In this document: one piece after another, positions 1 through 7,778 of the stretch
Layout: each line of letters starts with the position of its first letter
Position numbering within the stretch: position 1 is the first letter of the stretch
NCBI GenBank assembly: GCA_965655865.1
Contig: CBFHJJ010000004.1
Span: forward strand, 57,882-121,881
Direction: 5' to 3'
DNA length: 64,000 nucleotides
Origin: MAG-121220-bin8 sp965655865
Lineage (GTDB): Bacteria > Bacteroidota > Bacteroidia > Flavobacteriales > Flavobacteriaceae
The notes under the pieces: model-generated
What the model saw: only the letters and a program-made list of their open reading frames with translations
Databases searched by the model: none
Told to the model about the DNA's origin: nothing
Translations under genes and position numbers: made by a program

Positions 1-159
1 GTTAACTTCTTTTTTTAAAACTAACTGATCTACGCCTTTAACTGTTGCAGCAGTTCCGACTGGCATAAAAATTGGGGTTTGAATGACTCCATGATCAGTT
101 TCAATAGTACATGCCCTCGCTTTAGATTCAGAATCTTTATATTCTAATTTAAATTTCAT
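1..159 (-). CDS. tgt: Queuine tRNA-ribosyltransferase (partial, N-terminal 53 residues)
   Basis: This is the first 53 codons of a minus-strand gene that runs off the left edge of the window. The translation begins MKFKLEYKDSESKARAC and continues with TPIFMPVGTAATVKG, the conserved N-terminal block of bacterial tRNA-guanine transglycosylase. That enzyme exchanges G34 for a queuosine precursor in GUN-anticodon tRNAs. The ATG at 157-159 is the only sensible start. A -7-like box lies just upstream at 171-178. The catalytic aspartates are outside the window, so assignment rests on the N-terminal block. Confidence 0.85.
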   Translation of the reverse strand, partial: MKFKLEYKDSESKARACTIETDHGVIQTPIFMPVGTAATVKGVDQLVLKKEVN

Positions 160-170
160 AAATAAAAGGT

Positions 171-178
171 CAAAGATA
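171..178 (-). promoter_or_regulatory. Candidate Bacteroidota -7 box for tgt
   Basis: The plus strand reads CAAAGATA, which is TATCTTTG on the minus strand and matches TAnnTTTG. It lies 11 bp upstream of the tgt ATG and would give a very short leader. No matching -33 TTTG was found at the expected distance, so support is moderate. Confidence 0.4.
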
Positions 179-248
179 ATCATCTATAGTTATTAATAAT
201 ATCTATTTAAAATTGTTAATTAATTTTGTATTTAATTATTAAAATTGG

Positions 249-279
249 TTTGCAATAGAGTCTCATATAATTAAATTTG
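249..279 (+). promoter_or_regulatory. Promoter of the transketolase operon (-33 TTTG, -7 TAAATTTG)
   Basis: TTTG at 249-252 is followed by exactly 19 bp and then TAAATTTG at 272-279. This matches the Bacteroidota consensus TTTG-N19-TAnnTTTG. Transcription should begin near 283-286, about 17 bases before the ATG at 302. Together with the tgt box at 171-178 it makes this 142-bp spacer a divergent promoter region. Confidence 0.65.
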
Positions 280-301
280 ATAATTATCAAAAAATAATTA
301 A

Positions 302-1141
302 ATGCAAATCAATTTAAACGATTTAACTACACAAGTTAGAAGAGACATTCTTAGGATGGTTCATAAAGTTAATTCTGGGCATCCAGGAGGTTCATTAGGA
401 TGTGCTGAATTTTTAGTTGTATTATTCAATGAGATCATGAACCGAAAAAAAGGATTTGATATGAATGGCCGTGATGAAGATGTTTTTTTCTTATCTAATG
501 GTCACATATCACCTGTTTTTTACAGTGTTTTAGCAAGAGTTGGATATTTTCCCATTAATGAATTAAACACATTTAGATTATTGGATTCCAGATTACAAGG
601 TCATCCTACAACACACGAAGGTCTTCCCGGAGTTAGAATAGCCTCTGGGTCCCTTGGTCAAGGTTTATCTGTGGCTATTGGAAGTGCAGAAGCGAAGAAG
701 CTAAACAACGATTCAAATTTAGTTTATGTATTAATGGGCGATGGAGAATTACAGGAGGGTCAAAACTGGGAAGCTATTATGTATGCTTCTGCAAAAAAAA
801 TTGATAATTTGATTGCTACAGTTGATTTAAATGGAAAACAAATTGATGGTTCCACAGACGATGTTCTTCCGATGGGAAGTATCAAAGAAAAATTTGAAGC
901 TTTTGGATGGGATGTGTTAGAGATTAAAAAGGGAAATAATATTGAAGATATTTCAAAAGGATTGTTAACTGCAAAATCACTTTGCGGTAATGAAAAACCT
1001 ATTTGTATATTACTTAATACTATGATGGGCAATGGAGTAGATTTCATGATGCATACCCATGCATGGCATGGAAAAGCACCAAACGATGAACAATTGATTT
1101 CAGCCTTATCTCAAAATAAAGAAACTCTTGGAGATTATTAA
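302..1141 (+). CDS. Transketolase, N-terminal subunit
   Basis: This 279-residue protein is the thiamine-diphosphate-binding half of a split transketolase, a cytosolic enzyme of the non-oxidative pentose phosphate pathway that moves two-carbon units between sugar phosphates. Visible motifs are SGHPGGSLG near residue 25, the HPTTHEGLPGV block near 101, and GDGELQEGQNWEA from residue 146, which is the ThDP/metal motif. The length fits a stand-alone N-terminal subunit rather than the roughly 660-residue fused enzyme. The C-terminal subunit follows after 20 bp. A good promoter lies at 249-279 and the ATG at 302 is the first in-frame start. Subunits of this type are sometimes confused with DXS, but the partner gene is clearly transketolase-like. 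Confidence 0.93.
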   Translation: MQINLNDLTTQVRRDILRMVHKVNSGHPGGSLGCAEFLVVLFNEIMNRKKGFDMNGRDEDVFFLSNGHISPVFYSVLARVGYFPINELNTFRLLDSRLQGHPTTHEGLPGVRIASGSLGQGLSVAIGSAEAKKLNNDSNLVYVLMGDGELQEGQNWEAIMYASAKKIDNLIATVDLNGKQIDGSTDDVLPMGSIKEKFEAFGWDVLEIKKGNNIEDISKGLLTAKSLCGNEKPICILLNTMMGNGVDFMMHTHAWHGKAPNDEQLISALSQNKETLGDY

Positions 1142-1161
1142 TAAAATCACTTAACAAAACA

Positions 1162-2121
1162 ATGAAAGAATATACTTACACAGAAAAAAAAGATACAAGA
1201 AGTGGTTTTGGAGCCGGCTTAGCTGAATTGGGAAGGAAAAACCCAAATGTTGTAGCGCTTTGTGCAGATCTTATTGGATCATTAAAAATGAATAAATTTA
1301 TAGAAGAAAATCCTAATAGATTTTTTCAAGTTGGAATTGCTGAAGCAAATATGATGGGGATAGCAGCAGGATTAACGATTGGAGGTAAAATTCCATTTAC
1401 TGGAACTTTTGCTAATTTTTCTACTGGAAGAGTTTATGATCAGATAAGACAATCAATTGCTTACTCTGGAAAAAATGTAAAGATTTGTGCTTCTCACGCC
1501 GGGGTAACACTTGGTGAAGATGGTGCAACACATCAAATACTTGAAGATATTGGACTTATGAAAATGCTTCCTGGTATGGTAGTCATTAATCCATGTGATT
1601 ATAATCAAACAAAAGCTGCTACAATTGCTATTGCAGATTACGTCGGTCCTGTCTATTTAAGATTTGGGAGACCAGCAGTACCTGTCTTTACAGCTGAAAA
1701 TCAAGTTTTTGAAATAGGAAAAGCTGTAAAATTAATTGAGGGTAGTGATGTTACTATTATAGCTACCGGCCATTTAGTTTGGGAAGCCTTAGAAGCTTCA
1801 AAAATTTTGAATAAACAAGGTGTTTCAGCAGAGGTAATAAACATACACACAATAAAACCTTTAGACAAAGAAGCTATTATAAAGTCTGTTTCAAAAACAG
1901 GATGTGTAGTAACTGCTGAAGAGCATAATTTTTTAGGTGGACTAGGAGAAAGTGTAGCTAGGGTTTTAGTCAAAAACATACCAGTTCCTCAGGAATTTGT
2001 AGCAACAAACGATACATTTGGTGAATCTGGAACACCAGCCCAACTAATGGATAAATACGGGATTAATTACAAATCCATAATAGATTTAAGTTTAAAAGTT
2101 ATTAAAAGAAAAAGAACGTGA
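1162..2121 (+). CDS. Transketolase, C-terminal subunit
   Basis: This 319-residue protein carries the pyrimidine-binding and C-terminal domains that complete the transketolase with the gene upstream. The FFQVGIAEANMMGIAAGL block holds the family's catalytic glutamate at about residue 61. A transketolase C-domain with the VTAEEHNFLGGLGE motif follows near residue 250. The two subunits probably form an alpha2-beta2 enzyme. The gene is 20 bp downstream of the N-terminal subunit, and its TGA overlaps the next GTG start by four bases, so all three genes are probably one transcript. Confidence 0.93.
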   Translation: MKEYTYTEKKDTRSGFGAGLAELGRKNPNVVALCADLIGSLKMNKFIEENPNRFFQVGIAEANMMGIAAGLTIGGKIPFTGTFANFSTGRVYDQIRQSIAYSGKNVKICASHAGVTLGEDGATHQILEDIGLMKMLPGMVVINPCDYNQTKAATIAIADYVGPVYLRFGRPAVPVFTAENQVFEIGKAVKLIEGSDVTIIATGHLVWEALEASKILNKQGVSAEVINIHTIKPLDKEAIIKSVSKTGCVVTAEEHNFLGGLGESVARVLVKNIPVPQEFVATNDTFGESGTPAQLMDKYGINYKSIIDLSLKVIKRKRT

Positions 2122-2735
2122 AAAAAATTAATATATTATTCTTAATTATTTCTCTTAGTGGATTTTCACAATTTGAATATGGTTTAAAAGGTGGTATAAG
2201 TTTTAATAGCAATTTAAATATAAATTCTAAAATCGAATCAATTGATAATAGTATAAACATTTTTGAGTCCAGAAATGGACAACATATTGGAGTGTTTCTC
2301 AAATTATCAATTTCTGACTTTTTCATTAGACCTGAAATAATCTATTCTAAAATAAAAAACAGCTATGACATCCCATATGTTCTAGTTCAAACACAAAACG
2401 TTATTACAGATTTTAATCAACATAAAATTGACGTCCCTGTAATGTTAGGCTATAAAGTTTTTGGATTTGTGAATATATTTGCTGGCCCAAGATTCGAGTT
2501 TATTAAAAATGTAAATTATGAAAATATTGATATAAATGATTTAAAAAATCAATACAGATTAGGTCTTCAATACGGAATAGGTTTGAAATTTGGAAAATTT
2601 GAAATTGACCTCAGAGCTGAAAGAGGTTTTTCTGAAAATGAAATTAATTTTATGGAAAACCAAGCGGAAATCAAAAATCAATATATAACATCACAAGGAC
2701 GCTTGTATCTTTTAGGAATATCTTATTATTTGTAA
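2118..2735 (+). CDS. Outer-membrane beta-barrel protein (PorT-like fold)
   Basis: This 205-residue protein begins with a signal peptide (MKKINILFLIISLSGFSQ). The rest alternates polar and aromatic/hydrophobic residues and repeatedly shows short G-x-K/E-F strands, as in the OMP_b-brl_2 barrel family common in Bacteroidota. It ends LYLLGISYYL, the aromatic C-terminal strand typical of barrels. The GTG start at 2118 overlaps the transketolase stop as GTGA, which implies translational coupling. The specific function cannot be told from sequence. A link to transketolase seems positional only. Confidence 0.7.
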   Translation: MKKINILFLIISLSGFSQFEYGLKGGISFNSNLNINSKIESIDNSINIFESRNGQHIGVFLKLSISDFFIRPEIIYSKIKNSYDIPYVLVQTQNVITDFNQHKIDVPVMLGYKVFGFVNIFAGPRFEFIKNVNYENIDINDLKNQYRLGLQYGIGLKFGKFEIDLRAERGFSENEINFMENQAEIKNQYITSQGRLYLLGISYYL

Positions 2736-2738
2736 ATA

Positions 2739-3641
2739 CTAATTTTCATCATTATCTAAATAATCAGGAACACCATCTCCGTCAGTATCATCAGGAATAC
2801 CATCTCCATCCTCATCATATTCATCTTCAGTTAGAACACCATCTCCATCATCATCTCTATCTCTGTAATTTGGTATATTATCTGAGTCCGTATCATCGTT
2901 GCTGAATATGTGATCACCATTTAAATCCTCATCAATAGAGTTTATTCCATCAGCATCATGATCAGCGGTATTCATAGTATGCATGTTAACTTGAAAAATT
3001 AGTGGTGAATAAGCTGGTATTGTAGCGGTATTATTTTCATAATAACCTAAAAAAGAGGGCATTATAACAAACCCTACTCCAAAATTATTAAATTCATAAG
3101 TACCGTTTGGATTTGTTGAAATATCACCTCTTTTTAATAATGCATTAAATTCTTTAAACCCTCTGACTACAGTTGTATTGTCTAACCATATTGGATTCTT
3201 TCTTGAATCAAAAACATTATTACCCAAGGTTAAGCCTTTATATGAAACAAAAACTGAATCGGCAACAGTAGGGCTTTGGCCACTTCCTTCTCTATTAATA
3301 ATGTAATATAAATTGTGAGGAACAACTTCGTCATTTTCATCAAGAATATCAATACTCAGAGTAGTTACCTGATCAAACAAGGAAATTTTATCACTATTAT
3401 CGCCTGAAATTGTGTCAATAACCAATTCAACAGTATTGTTTGAAGAAAGATTAGTGAAATCTTCATAATTGTAAAAATGTGTTTGCATAAATTCAATTAT
3501 GGAATCGTTTTCAATTACATACTGAGTCGAAATTGGTTCCATAGGGACAGAATCGGTTTCTTCGTCATCAGTTCCACCACAAGAATTAAATAAAATAACG
3601 ATCGATAAAAAAAATATAATGTTTCTGAACAATTTTTTCAT
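2739..3641 (-). CDS. FKBP-type peptidyl-prolyl isomerase lipoprotein with calcium-binding tail
   Basis: This 300-residue predicted lipoprotein has a signal peptide with lipobox LFNSC, placing Cys near residue 21. Residues about 100-225 look like an FKBP domain (DSVFVSYKGLTLGNNVFDS, then FGVGFVIMPSFLGYY and IFQVNMHTM). From about residue 228 to the end the protein is a run of aspartate-rich DxDxDG units (DHDADGINSIDED, DDDGDGVLTED, DTDGDGVPDYLDND), which resemble thrombospondin type 3 calcium-binding repeats. FKBP lipoproteins of flavobacteria assist folding of exported proteins, and some are gliding-related. The stop lies only 3 bp from the convergent barrel gene, with no room for a terminator. 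Confidence 0.82.
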   Translation of the reverse strand: MKKLFRNIIFFLSIVILFNSCGGTDDEETDSVPMEPISTQYVIENDSIIEFMQTHFYNYEDFTNLSSNNTVELVIDTISGDNSDKISLFDQVTTLSIDILDENDEVVPHNLYYIINREGSGQSPTVADSVFVSYKGLTLGNNVFDSRKNPIWLDNTTVVRGFKEFNALLKRGDISTNPNGTYEFNNFGVGFVIMPSFLGYYENNTATIPAYSPLIFQVNMHTMNTADHDADGINSIDEDLNGDHIFSNDDTDSDNIPNYRDRDDDGDGVLTEDEYDEDGDGIPDDTDGDGVPDYLDNDEN

Positions 3642-3710
3642 TTAAAATAAATATGCCGCAAGATACAATTTTCTTATATTTCTGATATAAATTATAAATT
3701 TTATTTATTA

Positions 3711-4070
3711 ATGAGAATTGATCTATTTCTTTGGTATACAAGAATTTTTAAATCAAGAACTATTGCGAGTAATTCTTGTAAAAAAGGTCATATAAAAATT
3801 GATGGCAAATCTGTCAAACCATCCTTTGATGTTTTTAACGGGTCATTATTTAGTGTGAAAAAAAAACAAATATTACATAATTTCTACATAAAAGATTTAC
3901 CCTCATCAAGAGTTGGCGCTAAAATTGTGGATCTTTATTTAAAAGATTTGACTCCACAGTCTGAGAATGAAAAAAAAGAAATACTATTGAAAACTAAAAA
4001 TAATTTTAAATTCAAAGGGAAACCTAGCAAAAAAGAAAGAAGAGATATCACTGAATTTCTAAATGAATAA
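3711..4070 (+). CDS. S4-domain RNA-binding protein, Hsp15-like
   Basis: The 119-residue protein opens with an S4 RNA-binding domain: MRIDLFLWYTRIFKSRTIAS, then CKKGHIKIDGKSVKPSFDV over residues 1-50. A lysine-rich tail ends KGKPSKKERRDITEFL, a C-terminal signature of the Hsp15/HslR family. Hsp15 binds 50S subunits carrying nascent chains and helps recycle blocked ribosomes. The gene is divergent from the FKBP lipoprotein and is followed after 22 bp by a phosphoribosyltransferase, so they may be co-transcribed. Confidence 0.85.
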   Translation: MRIDLFLWYTRIFKSRTIASNSCKKGHIKIDGKSVKPSFDVFNGSLFSVKKKQILHNFYIKDLPSSRVGAKIVDLYLKDLTPQSENEKKEILLKTKNNFKFKGKPSKKERRDITEFLNE

Positions 4071-4092
4071 TTATATTTAATAAAATTTAAGC

Positions 4093-4587
4093 TTGAAAAA
4101 TAAAATATTAAATACTAACCAAATTAAAAAAATTGTAAAAAGAATAGCCTATCAAATTCACGAGAACAATTTAGAATACCCACAAATAATATTAATAGGA
4201 GTTCATAAAAACGGCTATACACTAGCTGAAAAAATTAATAAAGAACTAAAACAGATTTCCAACTCTAGGATTGAACTGACCTCTATCAAAATAAACAAAA
4301 AAAATCCTTCTGAAGAAATTGAATTGGATTGTAAAAAGGAATATTTGAAAAACAAAGCAATTGTTCTTGTAGACGATGTTCTTCATACAGGCAAAACCCT
4401 TATCTATTGTGTTAAACATCTACTAGAAATAATCCCTAAAAACTTCAATACAGTGGTGCTCATAGACAGAAATCATAAAAAATTTCCAATTAAAGTTGAT
4501 TTTAAAGGAATTTCATTATCAACATTTATAAGCGATCATGTTGAAGTTGTTTTTGAAGATAATAATAGCTATGCTTTTATAAAATAA
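4093..4587 (+). CDS. Phosphoribosyltransferase (PyrR/hypoxanthine type)
   Basis: This 164-residue protein has the PRPP-binding signature AIVLVDDVLHTGKT at residues 89-102, with the two acidic residues and the TGKT loop intact. The N-terminal half (LIGVHKNGYTLAEKI) is the usual PRTase hood and substrate region. The overall form is close to flavobacterial PyrR-like or hypoxanthine phosphoribosyltransferases. The base specificity cannot be told here. The start is a TTG at 4093. Its 3' end overlaps the convergent aroK by 11 bp. Confidence 0.85.
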   Translation: MKNKILNTNQIKKIVKRIAYQIHENNLEYPQIILIGVHKNGYTLAEKINKELKQISNSRIELTSIKINKKNPSEEIELDCKKEYLKNKAIVLVDDVLHTGKTLIYCVKHLLEIIPKNFNTVVLIDRNHKKFPIKVDFKGISLSTFISDHVEVVFEDNNSYAFIK

Positions 4588-5107
4588 GCTTACTAACTAT
4601 TTCTTCACATACAGAATCTATTCCATTATCACTATCGTCGATTACATGATGAGCTTGTCTATAAAATATCATTCTTTCAAATAAATGTTTAGAAATAAAA
4701 TCTTTTAGCTCAGAAATCGAGGATATTGATTCAATAATTGGTCTTTTAGATTTATCTTTAAACAATCTGGAAGAAAGAACCTCTGCACTAGTTTTAATAA
4801 AAAATACATTTTTAGAACAATTTAGTATAAGATCCATATTATCATGATAACAGGGTGTTCCACCACCAAGAGAAATAATACTTTTTATTTTTTTATTTAA
4901 TAATTTTTTAAGAAATCTATTTTCAATTTTTCTAAATTCAATCTGACCTTTATTTTCAAAAATTTGAGAAATTGACATCTTTAATTTATTTTCTATAAAT
5001 TGATCAAGATCAATTAATGGAAGGTTAAGGATATTTTTTAATTTTTTAGAAATAGTAGTTTTACCACAGCCCATGTAACCAAGAAGAACTATATGTGAAT
5101 TATTCAT
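4577..5107 (-). CDS. aroK: Shikimate kinase
   Basis: This 176-residue kinase phosphorylates shikimate at the 3-OH in the chorismate pathway. Walker A is GYMGCGKTT near residues 10-18. LPLIDLDQFIE gives the shikimate-binding acidic pair, ISLGGGTPCY the substrate loop, and DKSKRPIIE the lid arginine region. I place the start at the ATG ending at 5107; an in-frame TTG one codon earlier is less likely. The 3' end overlaps the phosphoribosyltransferase tail by 11 bp (TTATAAAATAA). Confidence 0.92.
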   Translation of the reverse strand: MNNSHIVLLGYMGCGKTTISKKLKNILNLPLIDLDQFIENKLKMSISQIFENKGQIEFRKIENRFLKKLLNKKIKSIISLGGGTPCYHDNMDLILNCSKNVFFIKTSAEVLSSRLFKDKSKRPIIESISSISELKDFISKHLFERMIFYRQAHHVIDDSDNGIDSVCEEIVSKLIL

Positions 5108-5162
5108 CAATGTGAATATATTAATTAAAGAAATATAATAGACAAATTTATAAGAAAATCTC

Positions 5163-5194
5163 TTTGATTAATAAATTTATTGAAGCTATATTTG
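5163..5194 (+). promoter_or_regulatory. Promoter of the tRNA-Lys/tRNA-Leu/carotenoid operon
   Basis: TTTG at 5163-5166, 20 bp, then TATATTTG at 5187-5194 match the Bacteroidota promoter consensus. The start site should fall near 5198-5201, about 15 bases before the first tRNA. No other promoter was found before crtI, so it may also drive the carotenoid genes. Confidence 0.65.
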
Positions 5195-5214
5195 CATCCT
5201 CTAAAATATATTTA

Positions 5215-5287
5215 GACTTGGTAGCTCAGCTGGTAGAGCATCTCCCTTTTAAGGAGAGGGTCCTGGGTTCGAACCCCAGCCAAGTCA
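5215..5287 (+). tRNA. tRNA-Lys (TTT), copy 1
   Basis: This is a 73-nt cloverleaf. The acceptor stem GACTTGG pairs with CCAAGTC, and discriminator A is at 5287. The anticodon arm is TCTCC, loop CTTTTAA, GGAGA, giving anticodon TTT. The T arm is CTGGG, TTCGAAC, CCCAG. CCA is not encoded. An almost identical copy follows after 8 bp. Confidence 0.97.
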
Positions 5288-5295
5288 CAGTTTTA

Positions 5296-5368
5296 GACCT
5301 GGTAGCTCAGTTGGTAGAGCATCTCCCTTTTAAGGAGAGGGTCCTGGGTTCGAGCCCCAGCCAGGTCA
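5296..5368 (+). tRNA. tRNA-Lys (TTT), copy 2
   Basis: This second 73-nt tRNA-Lys has the same anticodon arm as copy 1. The acceptor stem is GACCTGG with CCAGGTC, so the 4-69 pair is C-G here and U-A in copy 1. There is also one D-loop change (CAGT versus CAGC) and one T-loop change (TTCGAGC). CCA is not encoded. Confidence 0.97.
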
Positions 5369-5380
5369 CTACTCCATTTA

Positions 5381-5466
5381 GCGCACGTGGCGGAATTGGT
5401 AGACGCGCTAGGTTGAGGGCCTAGTGGGATTAATTTCTCGTGGAGGTTCAAATCCTCTCGTGCGCA
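5381..5466 (+). tRNA. tRNA-Leu (GAG)
   Basis: This is an 86-nt class II tRNA. The acceptor GCGCACG pairs with CGTGCGC and discriminator A is at 5466. The anticodon stem CTAGG/CCTAG encloses the loop TTGAGGG, giving anticodon GAG. The long variable arm lies at about 5424-5444. CCA is not encoded. Only 13 bp separate its 3' end from the crtI ATG. Confidence 0.96.
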
Positions 5467-5479
5467 CTAATAATTTATA

Positions 5480-6955
5480 ATGGTTAAAAAAAAGGTTTCT
5501 ATAGTTGGTTCAGGATTCTCTTCACTTGCTTCTGCATGCTATTTAGCTAAAAACGGATTTGAAGTTACAGTATTCGAAAAGAACAGTTCATTAGGAGGTA
5601 GAGCTAGACAATTTTCAAAAAAAGGATTTACATTTGATATGGGGCCAAGTTGGTATTGGATGCCTGATGTTTTTGATAAATTTTTTAATGATTTTGGTAA
5701 AAAAAGAGAAGACTTTTATAAACTTAAAAAACTAAATCCTGCTTATAAAGTTTACTTTGGAGAAAACGAAAGTATTTCTATTGAAGATTCATTAGAAAAG
5801 ATTAAAAAAGTTTTTGAGTCAGAGGAAAAAGGTAGTGCCAAAAAGTTGGAGGAATTTATCTCAAACGCTAAGGAAAATTATGAAATTGCTGTAACAGATT
5901 TGTTATACAAAATGCCTGGTTTAAGTCCATTAGAGCTGATTACCAAGAAAACAGTTTTAAAAATACAATCTTTCTTAAGTAACATTAGAAGAGAGGTTAG
6001 AAAAAGATTTAAAAACAAAAAGTTAAGATCTATTTTAGAATTTCCAGTTCTATTTTTAGGAGCAAAAGCATCAAATACTCCAGCTTTTTATAATTTCATG
6101 AATTATGCTGATTTTGGTCTAGGAACTTGGCAACCAGAAAATGGTTTTTATGATGTTGTTCAAGCTATGGTTGATCTTGGAAAATCTTTAGGAGTTAAAT
6201 ATTTGACCAATCATGAAATTAGCTCTATAAATATTAAAAATTCAAAAGTTGAATCATTGACAATCAACAACTCTAAATTTGAAAGTGATATAGTACTTTC
6301 AGGTGCTGATTATGCACATACCGAAACATTACTTAATTCTAAATATAGACAATACTCAAATAAATATTGGTCAAAAAAAACTTGGGCACCATCATCTCTT
6401 TTATTCTATGTTGGGTTTGATAAAAAAATTTCTGATGTAGCCCATCACAACTTGTTTTTTGATACAGACTTTGATGATCATGCTGTTGACATTTACGACA
6501 AACCAAAATGGCCTACAGATCCTCTTTTTTACGCAAACTTTACATCAAAAACTAATTCTGCAACAGCACCAGAAGGTTGTGAAAATGGTTTCTTTTTAAT
6601 TCCACTTGCAACAAATTTAGAGGACAATGAAGAATTTAGAGAAAAATATTTTAATATAATAATAGATAGACTTGAAAAATTAACAAATCAAAAACTGAAA
6701 AATAATATAATATTTAAAGAAAGTTTTTGTGTTAATGATTTTATCAAAGATTACAACTCATATGGCGGGAATGCATATGGTTTAGCAAATACATTATTTC
6801 AAACGGCATTTTTAAGACCCAAAATAAAAAGTAAAAAACTTAAAAATTTGTATTTTAGTGGTCAATTGACTGTTCCAGGCCCTGGTGTTCCACCTGCAAT
6901 AGTATCAGGAAAATTAGTTAGTGATTTAATTATAAAAAATGAAAAAATTATTTGA
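5480..6955 (+). CDS. crtI: Phytoene desaturase
   Basis: This 491-residue FAD enzyme desaturates phytoene to lycopene. The N-terminal dinucleotide fold GSGFSSLASACYLAKNGF starts near residue 11, followed by VFEKNSSLGGRARQF. The C-terminal carotenoid-desaturase block runs from GNAYGLANTLFQ to LYFSGQLTVPGPGVPPAIVSG at about residues 432-478. Length and motifs are normal for bacterial CrtI. The ATG is 13 bp after tRNA-Leu, and the 3' end overlaps crtB by 17 bp. No separate promoter is visible, so transcription seems to come through the tRNA array. Confidence 0.95.
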   Translation: MVKKKVSIVGSGFSSLASACYLAKNGFEVTVFEKNSSLGGRARQFSKKGFTFDMGPSWYWMPDVFDKFFNDFGKKREDFYKLKKLNPAYKVYFGENESISIEDSLEKIKKVFESEEKGSAKKLEEFISNAKENYEIAVTDLLYKMPGLSPLELITKKTVLKIQSFLSNIRREVRKRFKNKKLRSILEFPVLFLGAKASNTPAFYNFMNYADFGLGTWQPENGFYDVVQAMVDLGKSLGVKYLTNHEISSINIKNSKVESLTINNSKFESDIVLSGADYAHTETLLNSKYRQYSNKYWSKKTWAPSSLLFYVGFDKKISDVAHHNLFFDTDFDDHAVDIYDKPKWPTDPLFYANFTSKTNSATAPEGCENGFFLIPLATNLEDNEEFREKYFNIIIDRLEKLTNQKLKNNIIFKESFCVNDFIKDYNSYGGNAYGLANTLFQTAFLRPKIKSKKLKNLYFSGQLTVPGPGVPPAIVSGKLVSDLIIKNEKII

Positions 6956-7778
6956 TCAAGTCTCTGAAAACTGCTCAAAAGTTGTTACTAAATCTTACAG
7001 TACTTCTTTTACTTTAGCGACTAAAATGCTAGACAGTTCAATAAGACAAGACATTTATAATATATATGGTTTTGTAAGATTTGCTGACGAAATTGTTGAT
7101 AGCTTCCATGATTTTGACAAACAAGATCTTTTAAATTTATTTGAGTTAGATCTTAAAAAATCTATAAAAGATAAAATAAGCCTTAATCCAATTCTTAATT
7201 CTTTTCAAAAAACTTTTAATAAATATGAAATCGATTATGAATTAGTTAATAGCTTTTTAAAAAGCATGAAGTGGGATTTAAATAAAAAACAATATTTAAA
7301 TAAAAAGGAATTTGACGAATATGTTTATGGCTCTGCAGATGTTGTTGGACTAATGTGTCTGAAAGTTTTTGTTAATGGAAATCAAAAACAGTATAATGAC
7401 TTAAAACCTTATGCAATGTCTTTAGGTTCTGCTTTTCAAAAGGTTAATTTTTTAAGAGATTTAAAAGCTGATCATGACGGATTAAACAGGAGTTATTTCC
7501 CAAATTTAAATATTGAAGAGTTTGATGAAGAATCAAAAAAAATAATTTTAAATGAGATTAATAAAGATTTTTCTCATGCTTTAAAAGGTATTTTCTTACT
7601 ACCGCCCTCTGCAAGATTTGGAGTCTACACCGCATATAAGTATTATCTAAAACTTTTAAATAAGCTTAGAAATACTAATCCATTAAAAATTAAATCTACA
7701 AGAATAAGAGTGCCTAACTATCAAAAAATTAACGTATTGGCCAGATCTTATATTCGATACAGACTAAATATTTTATAA
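6939..7778 (+). CDS. crtB: Phytoene synthase
   Basis: This 279-residue prenyl synthase joins two geranylgeranyl diphosphates to make phytoene. Both metal-binding DxxxD motifs are present: D50-E-I-V-D54 in the GFVRFADEIVDSFHD block, and D174-L-K-A-D178 after QKVNFLRD. The N-terminal SKVVTKSYSTSF block is also typical. The gene overlaps crtI by 17 bp and abuts crtZ with no spacer, which supports a crtI-crtB-crtZ transcript. No geranylgeranyl diphosphate synthase is in the window. Confidence 0.95.
   Translation: MKKLFDQVSENCSKVVTKSYSTSFTLATKMLDSSIRQDIYNIYGFVRFADEIVDSFHDFDKQDLLNLFELDLKKSIKDKISLNPILNSFQKTFNKYEIDYELVNSFLKSMKWDLNKKQYLNKKEFDEYVYGSADVVGLMCLKVFVNGNQKQYNDLKPYAMSLGSAFQKVNFLRDLKADHDGLNRSYFPNLNIEEFDEESKKIILNEINKDFSHALKGIFLLPPSARFGVYTAYKYYLKLLNKLRNTNPLKIKSTRIRVPNYQKINVLARSYIRYRLNIL

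Noticed and set aside
5164..5424. An 86-codon open frame on the plus strand.
   Set aside because: It reads through the two tRNA-Lys genes and into tRNA-Leu; the repeated peptide comes from the duplicated tRNA, not from a protein.
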